Source of the DNA: DSUN01 sp035527715
GTDB taxonomy: Bacteria > Planctomycetota > PUPC01 > DSUN01
Direction of reading: 5' to 3'
Length of the DNA stretch: 62,053 nt
Assembly (NCBI GenBank): GCA_035527715.1
Contig: DATKZY010000233.1
Location: 1-62,053 of the forward strand
In this document: piece by piece, positions 1 through 8,740 of the stretch
Layout: each line of letters opens with the position of its first letter
Numbering within the stretch: the stretch's first letter is position 1
Position numbers and translations under genes: made by a program
Notes under the pieces: model-generated
The model's database searches: none
What the model was told of the DNA's origin: nothing
Seen by the model: the letters and a program-made list of their open reading frames with translations, nothing else

Positions 1-144
1 GCTCCGCCGCCCCCTTCGGGGGCTGGGCCACGGGAGGTCGTCAACCCACGGCTCCCCGAGCATCGCCGTGGGCTTTATTCCCTCGCCTCCTTCGGAGGCT
101 GGAAACGCGAACGCCTGGCCCGTAGGAGATTACACGCACCCCCG
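1..144. repeat. REP-like hairpin cluster at the left window edge
   Basis: No gene is seen here. Three hairpins follow each other: a C/G-rich one at 11-23, CCCACGGC (45-52) pairing with GCCGTGGG (65-72), and GCCTCC (86-91) pairing with GGAGGC (94-99). The block ends with GGAGATTACACGCACCCCCG at 124-143. The same CCCACGGC hairpin, followed by CTTTA, and the same 20-base end motif occur in inverted orientation near the right window edge (61880-62017). The cluster lies just past the stop codon of the SGNH hydrolase gene, so it may also act as a transcript end. Confidence 0.7.
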
Positions 145-807
145 TCACTTGAGGTGCGGCAGCAACAGCTTCGTCCACAGCTCATAGCCGGCCGGGCTGA
201 GGTGGAGGCCATCCTTGACGAACAGCTCGGGCTTCGGCTTGCCGTCTTCGCCCAGCATGGGCGTGGCGACGTCGAGGTAGGCGAGGCGTTTGTCGGTCTT
301 TGCGTGGTCCTCGATCAGCTTGTTGGCCGCCTGCATCTTCGCCCAGAGCTTCCAGCGGGCGATGCTCGGCTTGATGCACACGTAGATGATCTTGGCCTCG
401 GCCAGCTTGTCGTGGATCTTCTCTACGAACGCCTTGTAGTCCTCGACGACCTTCTCGGGGCTCTTGCCGCTGGCGACGTCGTTGTCGCCAGCGTAGAAGA
501 CCACGATGCGCGGCTCGAGGGGGATGAGGATGCGGTCGGCGTATTGCACCGAGTCGGCGATCTGCGAGCCGCCGAAGCCGCGGTTCACCGTCTTGAGGTT
601 CGGGAACCACTTGTCAAGCTTCCAGCCGACGATGCTGGAGCTGCCGATGAACACGATTTCGCCCTTGGGCGGCGGGGTCTTCGCGTCGCGCTCCTCGAAT
701 GCCTGCATGTTCTTCTCCCAGCGGCCGGCCTTCTTAGCCTCCTCCGCAAGCACGACTCCGCAGCACACGGCCAGCGTCGTCACGAGCCCAGCCTTCCAGC
801 CTTTCAC
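145..807 (-). CDS. Secreted SGNH/GDSL-family hydrolase
   Basis: The 220-residue product looks like an exported esterase or lipase-type hydrolase acting on ester-linked groups, perhaps on polysaccharides; the substrate cannot be told. Residues 1-21 form a signal peptide. SGNH blocks are visible: GSSS with the candidate nucleophile serine (55-58), the glycine block NRGFGG (75-80), GDND (107-110) supplying the oxyanion asparagine, and DGLH (D199, H202) supplying the Asp/His pair. The GTG start at 807 has an AGGAG seven bases upstream and overlaps the stop of the dehydrogenase gene as GTGA, so the two are probably translationally coupled. It is the last gene of a four-gene minus-strand unit. An upstream extension of the frame is only a shadow of the dehydrogenase gene. 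Confidence 0.88.
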   Translation of the reverse strand: MKGWKAGLVTTLAVCCGVVLAEEAKKAGRWEKNMQAFEERDAKTPPPKGEIVFIGSSSIVGWKLDKWFPNLKTVNRGFGGSQIADSVQYADRILIPLEPRIVVFYAGDNDVASGKSPEKVVEDYKAFVEKIHDKLAEAKIIYVCIKPSIARWKLWAKMQAANKLIEDHAKTDKRLAYLDVATPMLGEDGKPKPELFVKDGLHLSPAGYELWTKLLLPHLK

Positions 808-1895
808 GTCTCGTCTCCTGAGGTGAGGGGTCTGAGGCCGTTCCTGGCGGCGGCCTCGTTGAGAAGCTCCACGAGTCGGTCCTCGACCAGGACGCCGCGC
901 GCTTCGGCCTCCTCGGCCGCGCGCTGCGCGCGCTCGCCGGGCAGCAGCACCGCGTCGAAGCCGGGGCGCAAGCGGCTGTTCTTCAGGTGGGCGAGAAAGC
1001 GCGTCATCTCGCGGGCGTAGCAGTCGCGGCCCGCGAATGCCTCGGGGTCGGTCACGGTGAGGCAGAAGGTTTGGCGGTCCGGCACGTCGGGGTTGTTGGC
1101 GCTGCCGCCGGCCATGGCCGTGAGGGCCTCGGCCCACAGCGACAGCGCGTAGCCGCGGTAGCCGTAGCGCTCGCCGCCCAGGTGGAAGATGCTGCCGCCG
1201 TCGTTCACCACGTTCGGGTCGCGGGTGGGGCGACCATCCTTGTCCATGAACAGGTTTTCGGGTGCGAGTTCCCCGCGGCGAATCATCGCGCGGACCTTGC
1301 CCATCGAGACGGCGGCCGACGAGAAGTCGCTGAGCATGGGCCGCGCGCCGGTGGGGAAGGTGAGGGCGACGGGATTGGTCGAGAACTTCGCGTCAATGCC
1401 GCCCCAGGGCGCGCAGTCCTTGCACGTGTTGGTCTGCACCCAGAGCTGGGCGAAGAGGCCGGCCTGCGAGAGGGCGAGAATCTGCGGGCCGAGGGCGGCG
1501 AGCCAGGACAGGTTGGTGCCGGCGACGGTGGCGGCGCCGCACTTCCTGGCCTTGTCGGCGGCGATTTCGCGGGCGAGCTTGAGCGCGAGCTGCCCGAACC
1601 CGCCGCAGCCGTCAATCAGGGCCGTCGCCGCCTTCTCTTTCACCACGCGCGGCTCGGCGGCGGGGTCAATCCGCTCGCCGATGAACTTGTCCCAGTAGGG
1701 GATGAGCACGAGGCCGTGGGTGTGGATGCCGAAGGCTTCGGTGGCCACCGCCGTTTCGGCCAGGCAGGCGGCCTTGGCGGAGCTCACGCCCCGCTTCACG
1801 AGGAACTCGACGCCGAAGTCCAGCAGCCGCCGCTTCGGGAAGCGCGACCAGCTCGAGGCGCCGGGCGTCTTGCTCTTGATGTCGGGACAGCTCAT
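804..1895 (-). CDS. Ldh2-family malate/L-lactate-type dehydrogenase
   Basis: The 363-residue cytoplasmic product belongs to the Ldh2/MDH2-like oxidoreductases, which reduce 2-keto acids (malate, L-lactate, ureidoglycolate and relatives) with NAD(P)H and are unrelated to classical Rossmann-fold lactate dehydrogenases. The N-terminal signature GIHTHGLVLIPYWDKF, the central GTNLSWLAALG segment and the C-terminal PGFDAVLLPGE motif fit the family, and the length is normal. The ATG at 1895 follows the upstream propeller gene by 10 bases and has a GAGG ribosome site. The context of a secreted propeller and an SGNH hydrolase suggests catabolism of a sugar acid or similar compound, but substrate specificity is not readable from the sequence. 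Confidence 0.85.
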   Translation of the reverse strand: MSCPDIKSKTPGASSWSRFPKRRLLDFGVEFLVKRGVSSAKAACLAETAVATEAFGIHTHGLVLIPYWDKFIGERIDPAAEPRVVKEKAATALIDGCGGFGQLALKLAREIAADKARKCGAATVAGTNLSWLAALGPQILALSQAGLFAQLWVQTNTCKDCAPWGGIDAKFSTNPVALTFPTGARPMLSDFSSAAVSMGKVRAMIRRGELAPENLFMDKDGRPTRDPNVVNDGGSIFHLGGERYGYRGYALSLWAEALTAMAGGSANNPDVPDRQTFCLTVTDPEAFAGRDCYAREMTRFLAHLKNSRLRPGFDAVLLPGERAQRAAEEAEARGVLVEDRLVELLNEAAARNGLRPLTSGDET

Positions 1896-1905
1896 CGTCT
1901 TGGCC

Positions 1906-3396
1906 TCATCGGAAGCGGAGGGCGAAAAGATCGGCGTCGCGGAGCGTGATGCGCAAGCGAATCGGCTTGCCGGCGAGGGCGGCGACGTCGGAGCCGTTGC
2001 TCCAGGCGACGACGTGTTCGAGGGTGTCGCCGAAGATGTCGGGGCAATCGGCCAGAGAGCGGTCCTGAACCGGCTTGCCGCCGGCATCCTGAACCTCGAC
2101 GCGGATGCTGCCCGCAGCCGAGGTGGACATGTTGAGGACGAGTTGCTTGCCCTCGAAGGTGAAGGGCCGCGTGACAAACTCGCCGCCGCTCATCGGGGCG
2201 CTGGCCGACACGAAGCCGTCCATCCGCAGCGTGTAGCGGCGGACGTGGACGCTCGTGCCCGTCCAGTAGCCCTCGGTGGCGTAGAGCGAGAGCTCGTTGG
2301 GCGAGTTGGGCAGGTGCGAGGCCGTCTCGACGACGTGCCAGGCGATGTAGTTGTCGCCGTACTTCCAGTTGCCCTTGAGGCGCAGGCCGGGGCGCAGGAA
2401 GGCTTCGGGCCAGCGATGGAAGGTCAGGCCATCGCGGCTGGTCATCAGCAGGCCCTCGGTGAGGGCCGTGCCGTAGCGGCGGTTGGCCTTCGCGCGCAGC
2501 TCGCGGTGCTCGAGCTCGGAGAGAGCTTTCATCGCGGGCGACCAGCCGCGGTCAATGTAGCGCGTGGGGAAGCCGATGAAGAGGTGCGGCGCGCGATAGT
2601 ACGGCTTGATCTGGTTCGTGTAGAGATGTTCCTTCGCCGCGCCGGGGTAGACGAGCCAGGCCGGCTCGGTCCAGTGAATGAAGTCCTTCGACGTCGCGGT
2701 GCGGATGTCGCGCACGCCGTCGCGGAAGTCGCGCACGTAGGCTCGGTATTCGCCGCGGCCGGCGTCCCAGAAGGCGAGGTTCTGGGTGTCGAAGGCGCCC
2801 TGGGTGATGACGGGCTTGCCGTCGTTCATCGGGCTCCAGCGGACGCCGTCGGGCGACTGGTAGGCGAGGAGGCCCTTGCGCATGCCGAGCGCGCCGACGC
2901 CCTTGTAGCGCGCCTCGGGCGGGCACGCGGGATTGGCGTCCACGAACGGCGAGAAGTCGTGGCACAGGTCGCCCACGCGCACGATGTTGTTCCGCTTCGA
3001 GCCGGCGAACTCGAAGAGGCCCAGCTCCGGCTTCGCCCAGCGGATGCCGTCCTTGCTCTCGGCCATGCAGGTGACCATGGGGTTGGGCTGTGTGACCTTG
3101 CCGCCCTCCACCTTCATCGTGTGCCCGCGATAGTACATGCGGTAGGTGTCCCCGTCCTGGAGCACGGTCACGTAGCCGCAGCCGTTGCCCTCCCAGGGCG
3201 CGTCGAGGACGAGGCAGATCTCGCGCGGAATGGGCCGGTGCATGCGCAGTTGCGCGGCGCCGCCCATCCTTTCGATCAGGTAGTCGTCCATCAGCAGCTC
3301 GAGGCGCGAGCCGATGGCGAGTGGCTCCGCGGCCTGCACCGCGGCTGCGCCAAGGATGAGCAGGACGAGCATCAGGTCGAGGCGAGTTGCGGTCAT
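1906..3396 (-). CDS. Exported five-bladed beta-propeller protein (GH32/43-like fold)
   Basis: The 496-residue product starts with a signal peptide (about residues 1-22, cleaved after VQA). Repeated blade-like segments such as YRMYYRGH, SKDGIRWAKPELGLFEF, YQSPDGVRWSPM, SKDFIHWTEP and TSRDGLTFHRWP are typical of the GH32/GH43-type five-bladed propellers common in secreted planctomycetal proteins. The C-terminal 100 residues look like a beta-sandwich. A glycosidase is possible, but I cannot assign catalytic acids, so no enzyme activity is claimed. The ATG at 3396 has GAGGAG at good spacing. The gene sits 10 bases after the histidine kinase gene and 10 bases before the dehydrogenase gene. Confidence 0.82.
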   Translation of the reverse strand: MTATRLDLMLVLLILGAAAVQAAEPLAIGSRLELLMDDYLIERMGGAAQLRMHRPIPREICLVLDAPWEGNGCGYVTVLQDGDTYRMYYRGHTMKVEGGKVTQPNPMVTCMAESKDGIRWAKPELGLFEFAGSKRNNIVRVGDLCHDFSPFVDANPACPPEARYKGVGALGMRKGLLAYQSPDGVRWSPMNDGKPVITQGAFDTQNLAFWDAGRGEYRAYVRDFRDGVRDIRTATSKDFIHWTEPAWLVYPGAAKEHLYTNQIKPYYRAPHLFIGFPTRYIDRGWSPAMKALSELEHRELRAKANRRYGTALTEGLLMTSRDGLTFHRWPEAFLRPGLRLKGNWKYGDNYIAWHVVETASHLPNSPNELSLYATEGYWTGTSVHVRRYTLRMDGFVSASAPMSGGEFVTRPFTFEGKQLVLNMSTSAAGSIRVEVQDAGGKPVQDRSLADCPDIFGDTLEHVVAWSNGSDVAALAGKPIRLRITLRDADLFALRFR

Positions 3397-3406
3397 TGGG
3401 CACTCC

Positions 3407-4978
3407 TCATGCGTCTGGCGCCACGGGCAATGTGAAGAAGAAGGTGGAGCCCTTGCCCACCTCGGACTCGGCCCAGATGCGCCCGCCGTGGCGCTCGGCG
3501 ATCTTCTTGCAGATGGCCAGGCCGATGCCGCTGCCGGGGTAGTTGCTGTGGAACCGCTGGAACATCGAGAAGAGACGCTCCCGGGCTCCTGGCGGCATGC
3601 CGATGCCGTTGTCGCGCACCGAGAAGAGCCACGAGCCGTCCTCCCGCTCGACGCCGATGTGGACCTCGGGCGTGCGGTCCCCGCGGAACTTCAGGGCGTT
3701 GCCCACCAGGTTTCCGAAGAGCTGCACGAGTTGCTGCGGATCGCCTCTCGCGACCGGCATCGGGTCGAACGTCACGCGCGCGCCGCTTGCCTCGATTGCC
3801 GGGCGGAGGTCGGCCAGCACCCGCTCGACCACGTCGGAGCAGGGGACGAACTCGAAGCGTCCGCCGGCCCGCTCGACGCGGGAGTACTGGAGGATGCCCT
3901 CGATCAGCTCGCGCATGCGCGCGGCGCCCCCGAGGGCCTGGACGATGAGGTCGCGCTCCTCGGCGTCGAGCTTCGCCCCGCACGTGCGCTCAAGCAGCCG
4001 CAGGTAGTCGGTCACGGTGGCGAGCGGCGCCTGGAGATCGTGCGAGGCGACGCGGGCGAACTGCTCCAGCTCCGCGTTCGAGCGCTTCAGCTTGACGAGA
4101 GCCTGCCCCAGTTCGCGAAAGAGCAGGCTGTAGGGCTTTGCCAGCGCCGTGTAGACAAGTGCTCGATAGACCAGATAGAAGGAGGCGACCTTCAGGAGGT
4201 GACCGATCAGATTGGACGGGCCGTACGGGTCCGTGTACAGCGTGAAGGCCAGCTCGCTCGCCACGGTGACAAGGATTGCCCCGAACAGCAGCGCCAGCAC
4301 CTGCGCGTCGAACGCGGCACGGTGGCGCCAGGGCTGCGCCAGCGAGGCGAGGAGCACCAGGCAGATGGCATACTCGCCGGCCTTCTTGAACGCCGTCAGG
4401 CGCCCCGCCGCATCGTCGTAGCAGGTGGGGAACACGCCCCACCAGAGGATGGCCGCCAGGAGCGCCGCGAACGCGACGCCGAAGCCCACGAGCAGCAGGC
4501 GCATCCGCGCCCTGCGGCCGATGAAGAACCCCGCAACCAGCAGCGAAACGCTCTCGAGTGCGCGCGCGGCGACCCAGAGCTGCGCGGCAGGGTTCACCAG
4601 TCCACCGCCCAGCACGTTCATCCCCTTGTAGGCCAACGTGTGCACGAGGTCCAGCCCCGCCACGAACAGGTAGGCCACGCCGATGAATGTGAGGTAGCCG
4701 TTGTCGAGGAACCGCCGGGTGTTCCACACGATCACGAACGCACTGCACGCGATGACGATGCTGAACAGCTCGGCCAGCGAATGGAACAGCAGGTAGCTGT
4801 AGCCGCTGGCCGCATACAGGGCCGCGACCGCAACGGCTGCGCCCGCCAGGATCAGCCATGGCCTAGTCGTGGCTGCGGGGTGCGCGCCGTCCTGCCCAGC
4901 GGCGCTGGCCGTCGCTGCGACGCTCTGTCCCAGAGGCAAGTTATCCATCTGCTCGCCCGTCCCATCGTGTGCCATCAC
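3407..4978 (-). CDS. MASE3-domain sensor histidine kinase
   Basis: The product (about 523 residues) is a membrane-bound two-component sensor kinase. Residues about 42-290 contain seven or so hydrophobic segments resembling the MASE3 sensory domain (SYLLFHSLAELFSIVIA; VAYLFVAGLDLVHTLAYKG). A HisKA domain follows with the phospho-acceptor His313 in ASHDLQAPL. The HATPase domain shows the N box GNLVGNALKF, G1 DNGIGM and G2 GSGIGLAICKK. No response regulator gene is adjacent. GTG (4978) and ATG (4975) are consecutive; a consensus promoter at 4987-5014 would start transcription at about 4980, so the mRNA looks leaderless. It is the first gene of a unit with the propeller, dehydrogenase and SGNH genes, spaced by 10 bases or less. 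Confidence 0.92.
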   Translation of the reverse strand: MMAHDGTGEQMDNLPLGQSVAATASAAGQDGAHPAATTRPWLILAGAAVAVAALYAASGYSYLLFHSLAELFSIVIACSAFVIVWNTRRFLDNGYLTFIGVAYLFVAGLDLVHTLAYKGMNVLGGGLVNPAAQLWVAARALESVSLLVAGFFIGRRARMRLLLVGFGVAFAALLAAILWWGVFPTCYDDAAGRLTAFKKAGEYAICLVLLASLAQPWRHRAAFDAQVLALLFGAILVTVASELAFTLYTDPYGPSNLIGHLLKVASFYLVYRALVYTALAKPYSLLFRELGQALVKLKRSNAELEQFARVASHDLQAPLATVTDYLRLLERTCGAKLDAEERDLIVQALGGAARMRELIEGILQYSRVERAGGRFEFVPCSDVVERVLADLRPAIEASGARVTFDPMPVARGDPQQLVQLFGNLVGNALKFRGDRTPEVHIGVEREDGSWLFSVRDNGIGMPPGARERLFSMFQRFHSNYPGSGIGLAICKKIAERHGGRIWAESEVGKGSTFFFTLPVAPDA

Positions 4979-4986
4979 CTCAGCAG

Positions 4987-5014
4987 TCTATACGCAAGCG
5001 GGCCAGAGTGTCAA
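4987..5014 (-). promoter_or_regulatory. Promoter of the histidine kinase unit
   Basis: On the minus strand, TTGACA (5014-5009) and TATAGA (4992-4987) are separated by 16 bases. The expected start of transcription is within about two bases of the GTG/ATG pair at 4978-4973, implying a leaderless message. It lies back to back with the methyltransferase promoter. Confidence 0.65.
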
Positions 5015-5030
5015 GAACCGCCACGTGCTT

Positions 5031-5059
5031 TTGAACCGCCGGGGCCGGCAAGCTATAAT
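5031..5059 (+). promoter_or_regulatory. Promoter of the methyltransferase operon
   Basis: TTGAAC (5031-5036) and a perfect TATAAT (5054-5059) with 17-base spacing lie 41 bases before the methyltransferase ATG, leaving a leader of about 35 bases with a good AGGAG. Confidence 0.75.
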
Positions 5060-5100
5060 CCGTGGGGCTACGGTCCGCCGCGCTTCGAGAGGAGACCCTG

Positions 5101-5844
5101 ATGGCCGAATGGTTCAACCGCTTCTTCGACGGTCTCTACGCCAGCGTGCTGCCCGAGGCGTCGGACGACCCGAAGGCATCGGACGAGGCGCGCATGGTGC
5201 GGAAGCTCCTGCGCCTGCGCAAAGGCCAGCGCGTCCTCGACGTGCCCTGTGGCAAGGGCCGGCTGACCATTCCCCTGGCCCGAATGGGCATGGCGATGAC
5301 GGGCGTGGACCTGACGGCGTCCTATCTCCGCCGCGCACGCCGTGCCGCCCGTCGGGAGGGACTCGACGTGCGCCTTGTCGAGAGCGACATGCGCGAGATC
5401 GCTTTCGACGGCGAGTTCGACGCCGCCTTCAACTGGTTCGGCAGCTTCGGCTACTTCTCCGATGCCGACAACCTGGCCTTCTGCGGGCGCGTGTTCCGCG
5501 CGCTCAGGCCCGGCGGCAGGTTCCTCATCGAGGGCATCAACAAGTCCTGGCTTCTCGCCCACTTCCGCCGGCACGACGAGTCGCTCCACGGCCGCGTCCG
5601 CATCGCCACGACGAATCGCTGGGACCCGACGGCCAATCGGGTCCACTCGACCTGGGTGTTCACCGACGGCAAGGCGCTGGAGCGGCACACGATCGTGATG
5701 CGCATCTTCAATGGCGGCGAGATGCGCTCCCTGCTCTCCAAGGCAGGCTTCCGCGACGTCAGGCTCTACCCGCGTCCCCCGGTCGGCCCCTTCACCCGCC
5801 ACTCGCGCCGCCTCATCGCCGTCGCCCAGCGGCCAGAGAGATGA
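5101..5844 (+). CDS. SAM-dependent methyltransferase (class I)
   Basis: The 247-residue soluble protein has the class I methyltransferase fold. Motif I VLDVPCGKGRLTIPLA is at about residues 40-55, an acidic residue follows in GVDLTASYL, then the motif II/III region FDAAFNWFGSFGYFSD, and LRPGGRFLIEG after motif III. It resembles Methyltransf_25/11 proteins; the acceptor is unknown. The ATG at 5101 is preceded by AGGAG at seven bases; an upstream in-frame ATG at 5062 lacks such a site. The GNAT gene starts 3 bases after its stop codon, so the two are co-transcribed. Confidence 0.87.
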   Translation: MAEWFNRFFDGLYASVLPEASDDPKASDEARMVRKLLRLRKGQRVLDVPCGKGRLTIPLARMGMAMTGVDLTASYLRRARRAARREGLDVRLVESDMREIAFDGEFDAAFNWFGSFGYFSDADNLAFCGRVFRALRPGGRFLIEGINKSWLLAHFRRHDESLHGRVRIATTNRWDPTANRVHSTWVFTDGKALERHTIVMRIFNGGEMRSLLSKAGFRDVRLYPRPPVGPFTRHSRRLIAVAQRPER

Positions 5845-5847
5845 GCC

Positions 5848-6423
5848 ATGGCCGACGACGTGTTGCTTGAGACCGAGCGCTTGACCCTCCGGGAACTCGA
5901 GGAGGGCGACTGGGAGGCGGTGCACCGCTTCACCTCGGACCCCGAGGTCGTGCGCTACATGCCGTGGGGCCCGAACACGGAGGCGCAGACGCGAGCCTTC
6001 ATTGCCGAGGCCATCGCCTGCCGGAAGGCCCAGCCGCGGACTTACTTCGAGCTCGCCGTCGTGCGGAGGGCCGACGCGCAGATCATCGGGGCCTGCAACC
6101 TCCGAATCACCGAACGCGCGAACCGCGGCGCCGTCATCGGCTACTGGTTCCGCAGCGACGCCTGGGGCCACGGCTACGGCACCGAAACGGTGCGGGGGCT
6201 GCTCGCCTTGGGCTTTGGCGAGTTGGGCCTCCACCGTATCTTCGCCCATTGCGACCCCGACAACGGCGCCTCGGCCCGAGTCCTCGAGAAAGCCGGTCTG
6301 CGTCGCGAGGGCCTCCTTCGCGAGCACGAGTGGCAGCACGGCGAGTGGCGGGACTCGATCCTCTGCGCCATCCTCGAACCTGAATGGTCGGCAGGAGAAC
6401 GCGATGCTGCGAAGACGCGGTGA
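5848..6423 (+). CDS. GNAT acetyltransferase, RimJ/RimL-like
   Basis: The 191-residue protein is an acetyl-CoA-dependent N-acetyltransferase of the Acetyltransf_3 (RimJ/RimL/SpeG-like) type. The N-terminal segment LLETERLTLRELEEGDWEAV is characteristic, and the acetyl-CoA binding region is GYWFRSDAWGHGYGTETVRG (about 98-117). The segment NGASARVLEKAGLRREGLLR (about 140-159) is the usual C-terminal signature. The target amine (ribosomal protein, antibiotic or metabolite) cannot be told. Its last 20 bases overlap the start of the next gene, indicating coupling. Confidence 0.88.
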   Translation: MADDVLLETERLTLRELEEGDWEAVHRFTSDPEVVRYMPWGPNTEAQTRAFIAEAIACRKAQPRTYFELAVVRRADAQIIGACNLRITERANRGAVIGYWFRSDAWGHGYGTETVRGLLALGFGELGLHRIFAHCDPDNGASARVLEKAGLRREGLLREHEWQHGEWRDSILCAILEPEWSAGERDAAKTR

Positions 6424-8632
6424 GGTCGTTGCCGCGGCGCTCGGCGTTCTGCTGGGGCCGCTGTGCGCCGGCGCGGCAGAACTGCCGAAGCTCGAGCAGG
6501 TGGGGCTGTGCTATACGGGCTTTGGGGTGCCGGGGTCGGGAAGGCCGTTCGCCTTCGGCGACATGGTGCTGGTGAATGCGGGGGAGGGGTATCCTACCGT
6601 CATTGATGCGTCGGACAAGGCACGCCCGAAGATCGTGCGGTACATTCCGTCGTGGTACTTCACCTCCATCATCTATCCGCTGCCGGCGCGCGACCTGGTG
6701 TACCTGAGCAGCTCGCGGGGAAAGCTGCTGATGCTGCGGGGGCTCAAGACCCTGGCCACGCAGGGCGAGTTGAAGGAGATTCCGTGGGACGGGTCGAAGT
6801 GGGGGCGGTCGTTCCTCGCGGGGCTGCGGGCCGATGGGATCGGCTACACGGCGACAACCAAGGACATCGTGGTCCTCGACCTGAACGACCCGGAGCATCC
6901 GAAGGAGTTGGCAAGGATTGCCGTGACGCGGCTCAAGGGGGAGGGGATGCCCACGCTCCCCGAGGACCATGCGGTCGGGGCGACTCTCGTGCGCGAGGGC
7001 TATCAGCTCACGTTCTGCCCCGACCACAGCCTGTCGGCGGCGATTCTCGATGGCGGCCTGCGCGTGGCGCTCCTGGAATGGAAATCCCCCACCGAGCCAT
7101 TGGTCCGCGGCGAGTTCGAGAACGCCGAGGTCCACGAGAAGACCGGTCCCCCCGCCTACGGCCGCGTCCTGGCGATGGACAAGGAGCGGCTGGTCCTCGG
7201 CCACCCCGCCTCGACGAGCAAGTACTGGCGATGCCGCGAGCTGACGCTCTTCGACATCCGCGATCCCGACAAGCCGAAGCGCGTCGCGCACGTCGCCTTC
7301 GATGAACCGGGCACCCACATCCGCGACATCGCGCTGGCGGGACGCTACGTTTTCGTGGCCGACGGGCGGAACATCGCCAGCGGCCACGGCGTGTCGAGAA
7401 ACCAGCACAGCCGCCTCTATGTCCTGGACACCCAGCAGCTCGTTCCCCCGGAGGACAAGGGGAAGGCGAAGCTGGAGAGGCTCGAGGACGAGGGGCCGCT
7501 GCCGTCGCCCAAGGTCGTCGCCACGTTCGAGGACACGATGCCGACGGAGTACAGCCAACTGAGTCTCGTCGGCACGACCCTCTACGTGAACGACTATGAC
7601 TTCGGGCTGTGGCTCTTCGACGTGAGCGACCCGCTGAAGCCCACGAAGCTCGGCGGCGCGCCCGTCTCGGCCGAAGGCCACTGGCTCTATCTCAAGGGCG
7701 ACCACGCCTTCATGGGCCACACCTTCGGCGGCACGATCCACGTGATCAACGTGGCCGACCCCGCGAAACCGAAGACTGTGGGCTACTACTGGGACGGCCA
7801 GTGGCTGAACTACAAGGCGAAGATTCGCGGCAAGGGCGACGCGATGTACCTGCCGCAGGAGGACGGCCTGGCCATCGTGGACATTTCGGAGCCATCGCGC
7901 CCGAGGAGGGCAGGGGAGTTCCTGGACGCCCAGGGCCAGCCGCTGCATGCCCCATGTCTTGATGTCTCCGACACTTACGCCTTTGTCGCCGCCGCGCCGC
8001 GGGGCAAGATTCCCTGCCGCCTGCTCGTCTACGCCATCGCCGAGCCCATGAAGCCGGCCCTCGTCTCGACGACGGAACTCAAGGATGGCAAAGGGTTTCG
8101 GGTGCTGCGCGCGGGGAAGATGCTCTACCTCGTCGGCTACACGGGGAAGCGGATCGTGGCCGTGGACGCCTCCGAGCCGAAGCGGCCACTGGTCACCGCC
8201 GACGTGAACGCGGGCGAGGTGCGGATCGGGGACAGGACGCACTCGCTGGAGATCAAGGACGGCGGCGGCAATGGGGCCCCCGGCCTGGCGTTCTCGCGCG
8301 GCTATCTCTATGTGACTACTGCACTTGAGGCGCCAAACCCGTACCTGCTCATCTTCGATGTCCGCGACCCCGCGGCCATCCGCCCCGCTGGCGCGCTGGA
8401 TGTGACCGACCGCAAGGGCTGGCAGTACTTCGCCTGCGACGTGGTCATCGAGGGCACCCGCCTCATCCTGGGCGACTACGGGTGCGAAGAGGTCTACGAC
8501 ATCACGGAGCCGCTGGCCCCGAAGCGGCTCGCCCGCTACCGCCGGTCGTATGCCTGGCAGGCGGGCGTCGTACGGGGCGGCCTGCTTTTCGTGCCGAAGC
8601 TGGATGGGCTGGAGGTCCTGCGGCTGCCGTGA
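6404..8632 (+). CDS. Secreted LVIVD-repeat beta-propeller protein
   Basis: The 742-residue protein has a signal peptide (about 1-25, AGAAE) followed by many LVIVD-type blades, each a strand pair ending in a V/I-x-D-hydrophobic unit plus a DP/EP-x-x-P turn: VVLDLNDPEHPKELARI, LTLFDIRDPDKPKRVAHV, LWLFDVSDPLKPTKLGG, IHVINVADPAKPKTVGY, LAIVDISEPSRPRRAGEF, LLIFDVRDPAAIRPAG. Such proteins are extracellular scaffolds with mostly unknown ligands. The ATG at 6404 has GGAG at good spacing and lies inside the end of the GNAT gene, making this the third gene of the 5.1-8.6 kb operon. Confidence 0.85.
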   Translation: MLRRRGEVVAAALGVLLGPLCAGAAELPKLEQVGLCYTGFGVPGSGRPFAFGDMVLVNAGEGYPTVIDASDKARPKIVRYIPSWYFTSIIYPLPARDLVYLSSSRGKLLMLRGLKTLATQGELKEIPWDGSKWGRSFLAGLRADGIGYTATTKDIVVLDLNDPEHPKELARIAVTRLKGEGMPTLPEDHAVGATLVREGYQLTFCPDHSLSAAILDGGLRVALLEWKSPTEPLVRGEFENAEVHEKTGPPAYGRVLAMDKERLVLGHPASTSKYWRCRELTLFDIRDPDKPKRVAHVAFDEPGTHIRDIALAGRYVFVADGRNIASGHGVSRNQHSRLYVLDTQQLVPPEDKGKAKLERLEDEGPLPSPKVVATFEDTMPTEYSQLSLVGTTLYVNDYDFGLWLFDVSDPLKPTKLGGAPVSAEGHWLYLKGDHAFMGHTFGGTIHVINVADPAKPKTVGYYWDGQWLNYKAKIRGKGDAMYLPQEDGLAIVDISEPSRPRRAGEFLDAQGQPLHAPCLDVSDTYAFVAAAPRGKIPCRLLVYAIAEPMKPALVSTTELKDGKGFRVLRAGKMLYLVGYTGKRIVAVDASEPKRPLVTADVNAGEVRIGDRTHSLEIKDGGGNGAPGLAFSRGYLYVTTALEAPNPYLLIFDVRDPAAIRPAGALDVTDRKGWQYFACDVVIEGTRLILGDYGCEEVYDITEPLAPKRLARYRRSYAWQAGVVRGGLLFVPKLDGLEVLRLP

Positions 8633-8740
8633 TGTCCTGGCCTGCTTGTGAAACGCTTCACGAACTCAGGCCGAGACAGGCGGCCGCGACCGCCCACCGC
8701 AACCCATTGGGGGTGGCCGCGCAAGAGCCTGAAGGGCTTC

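Noticed and set aside
154..1020. A 288-codon plus-strand frame at the left edge
   Set aside because: It is antisense to the SGNH hydrolase, which has all its motifs and a proper ribosome site.
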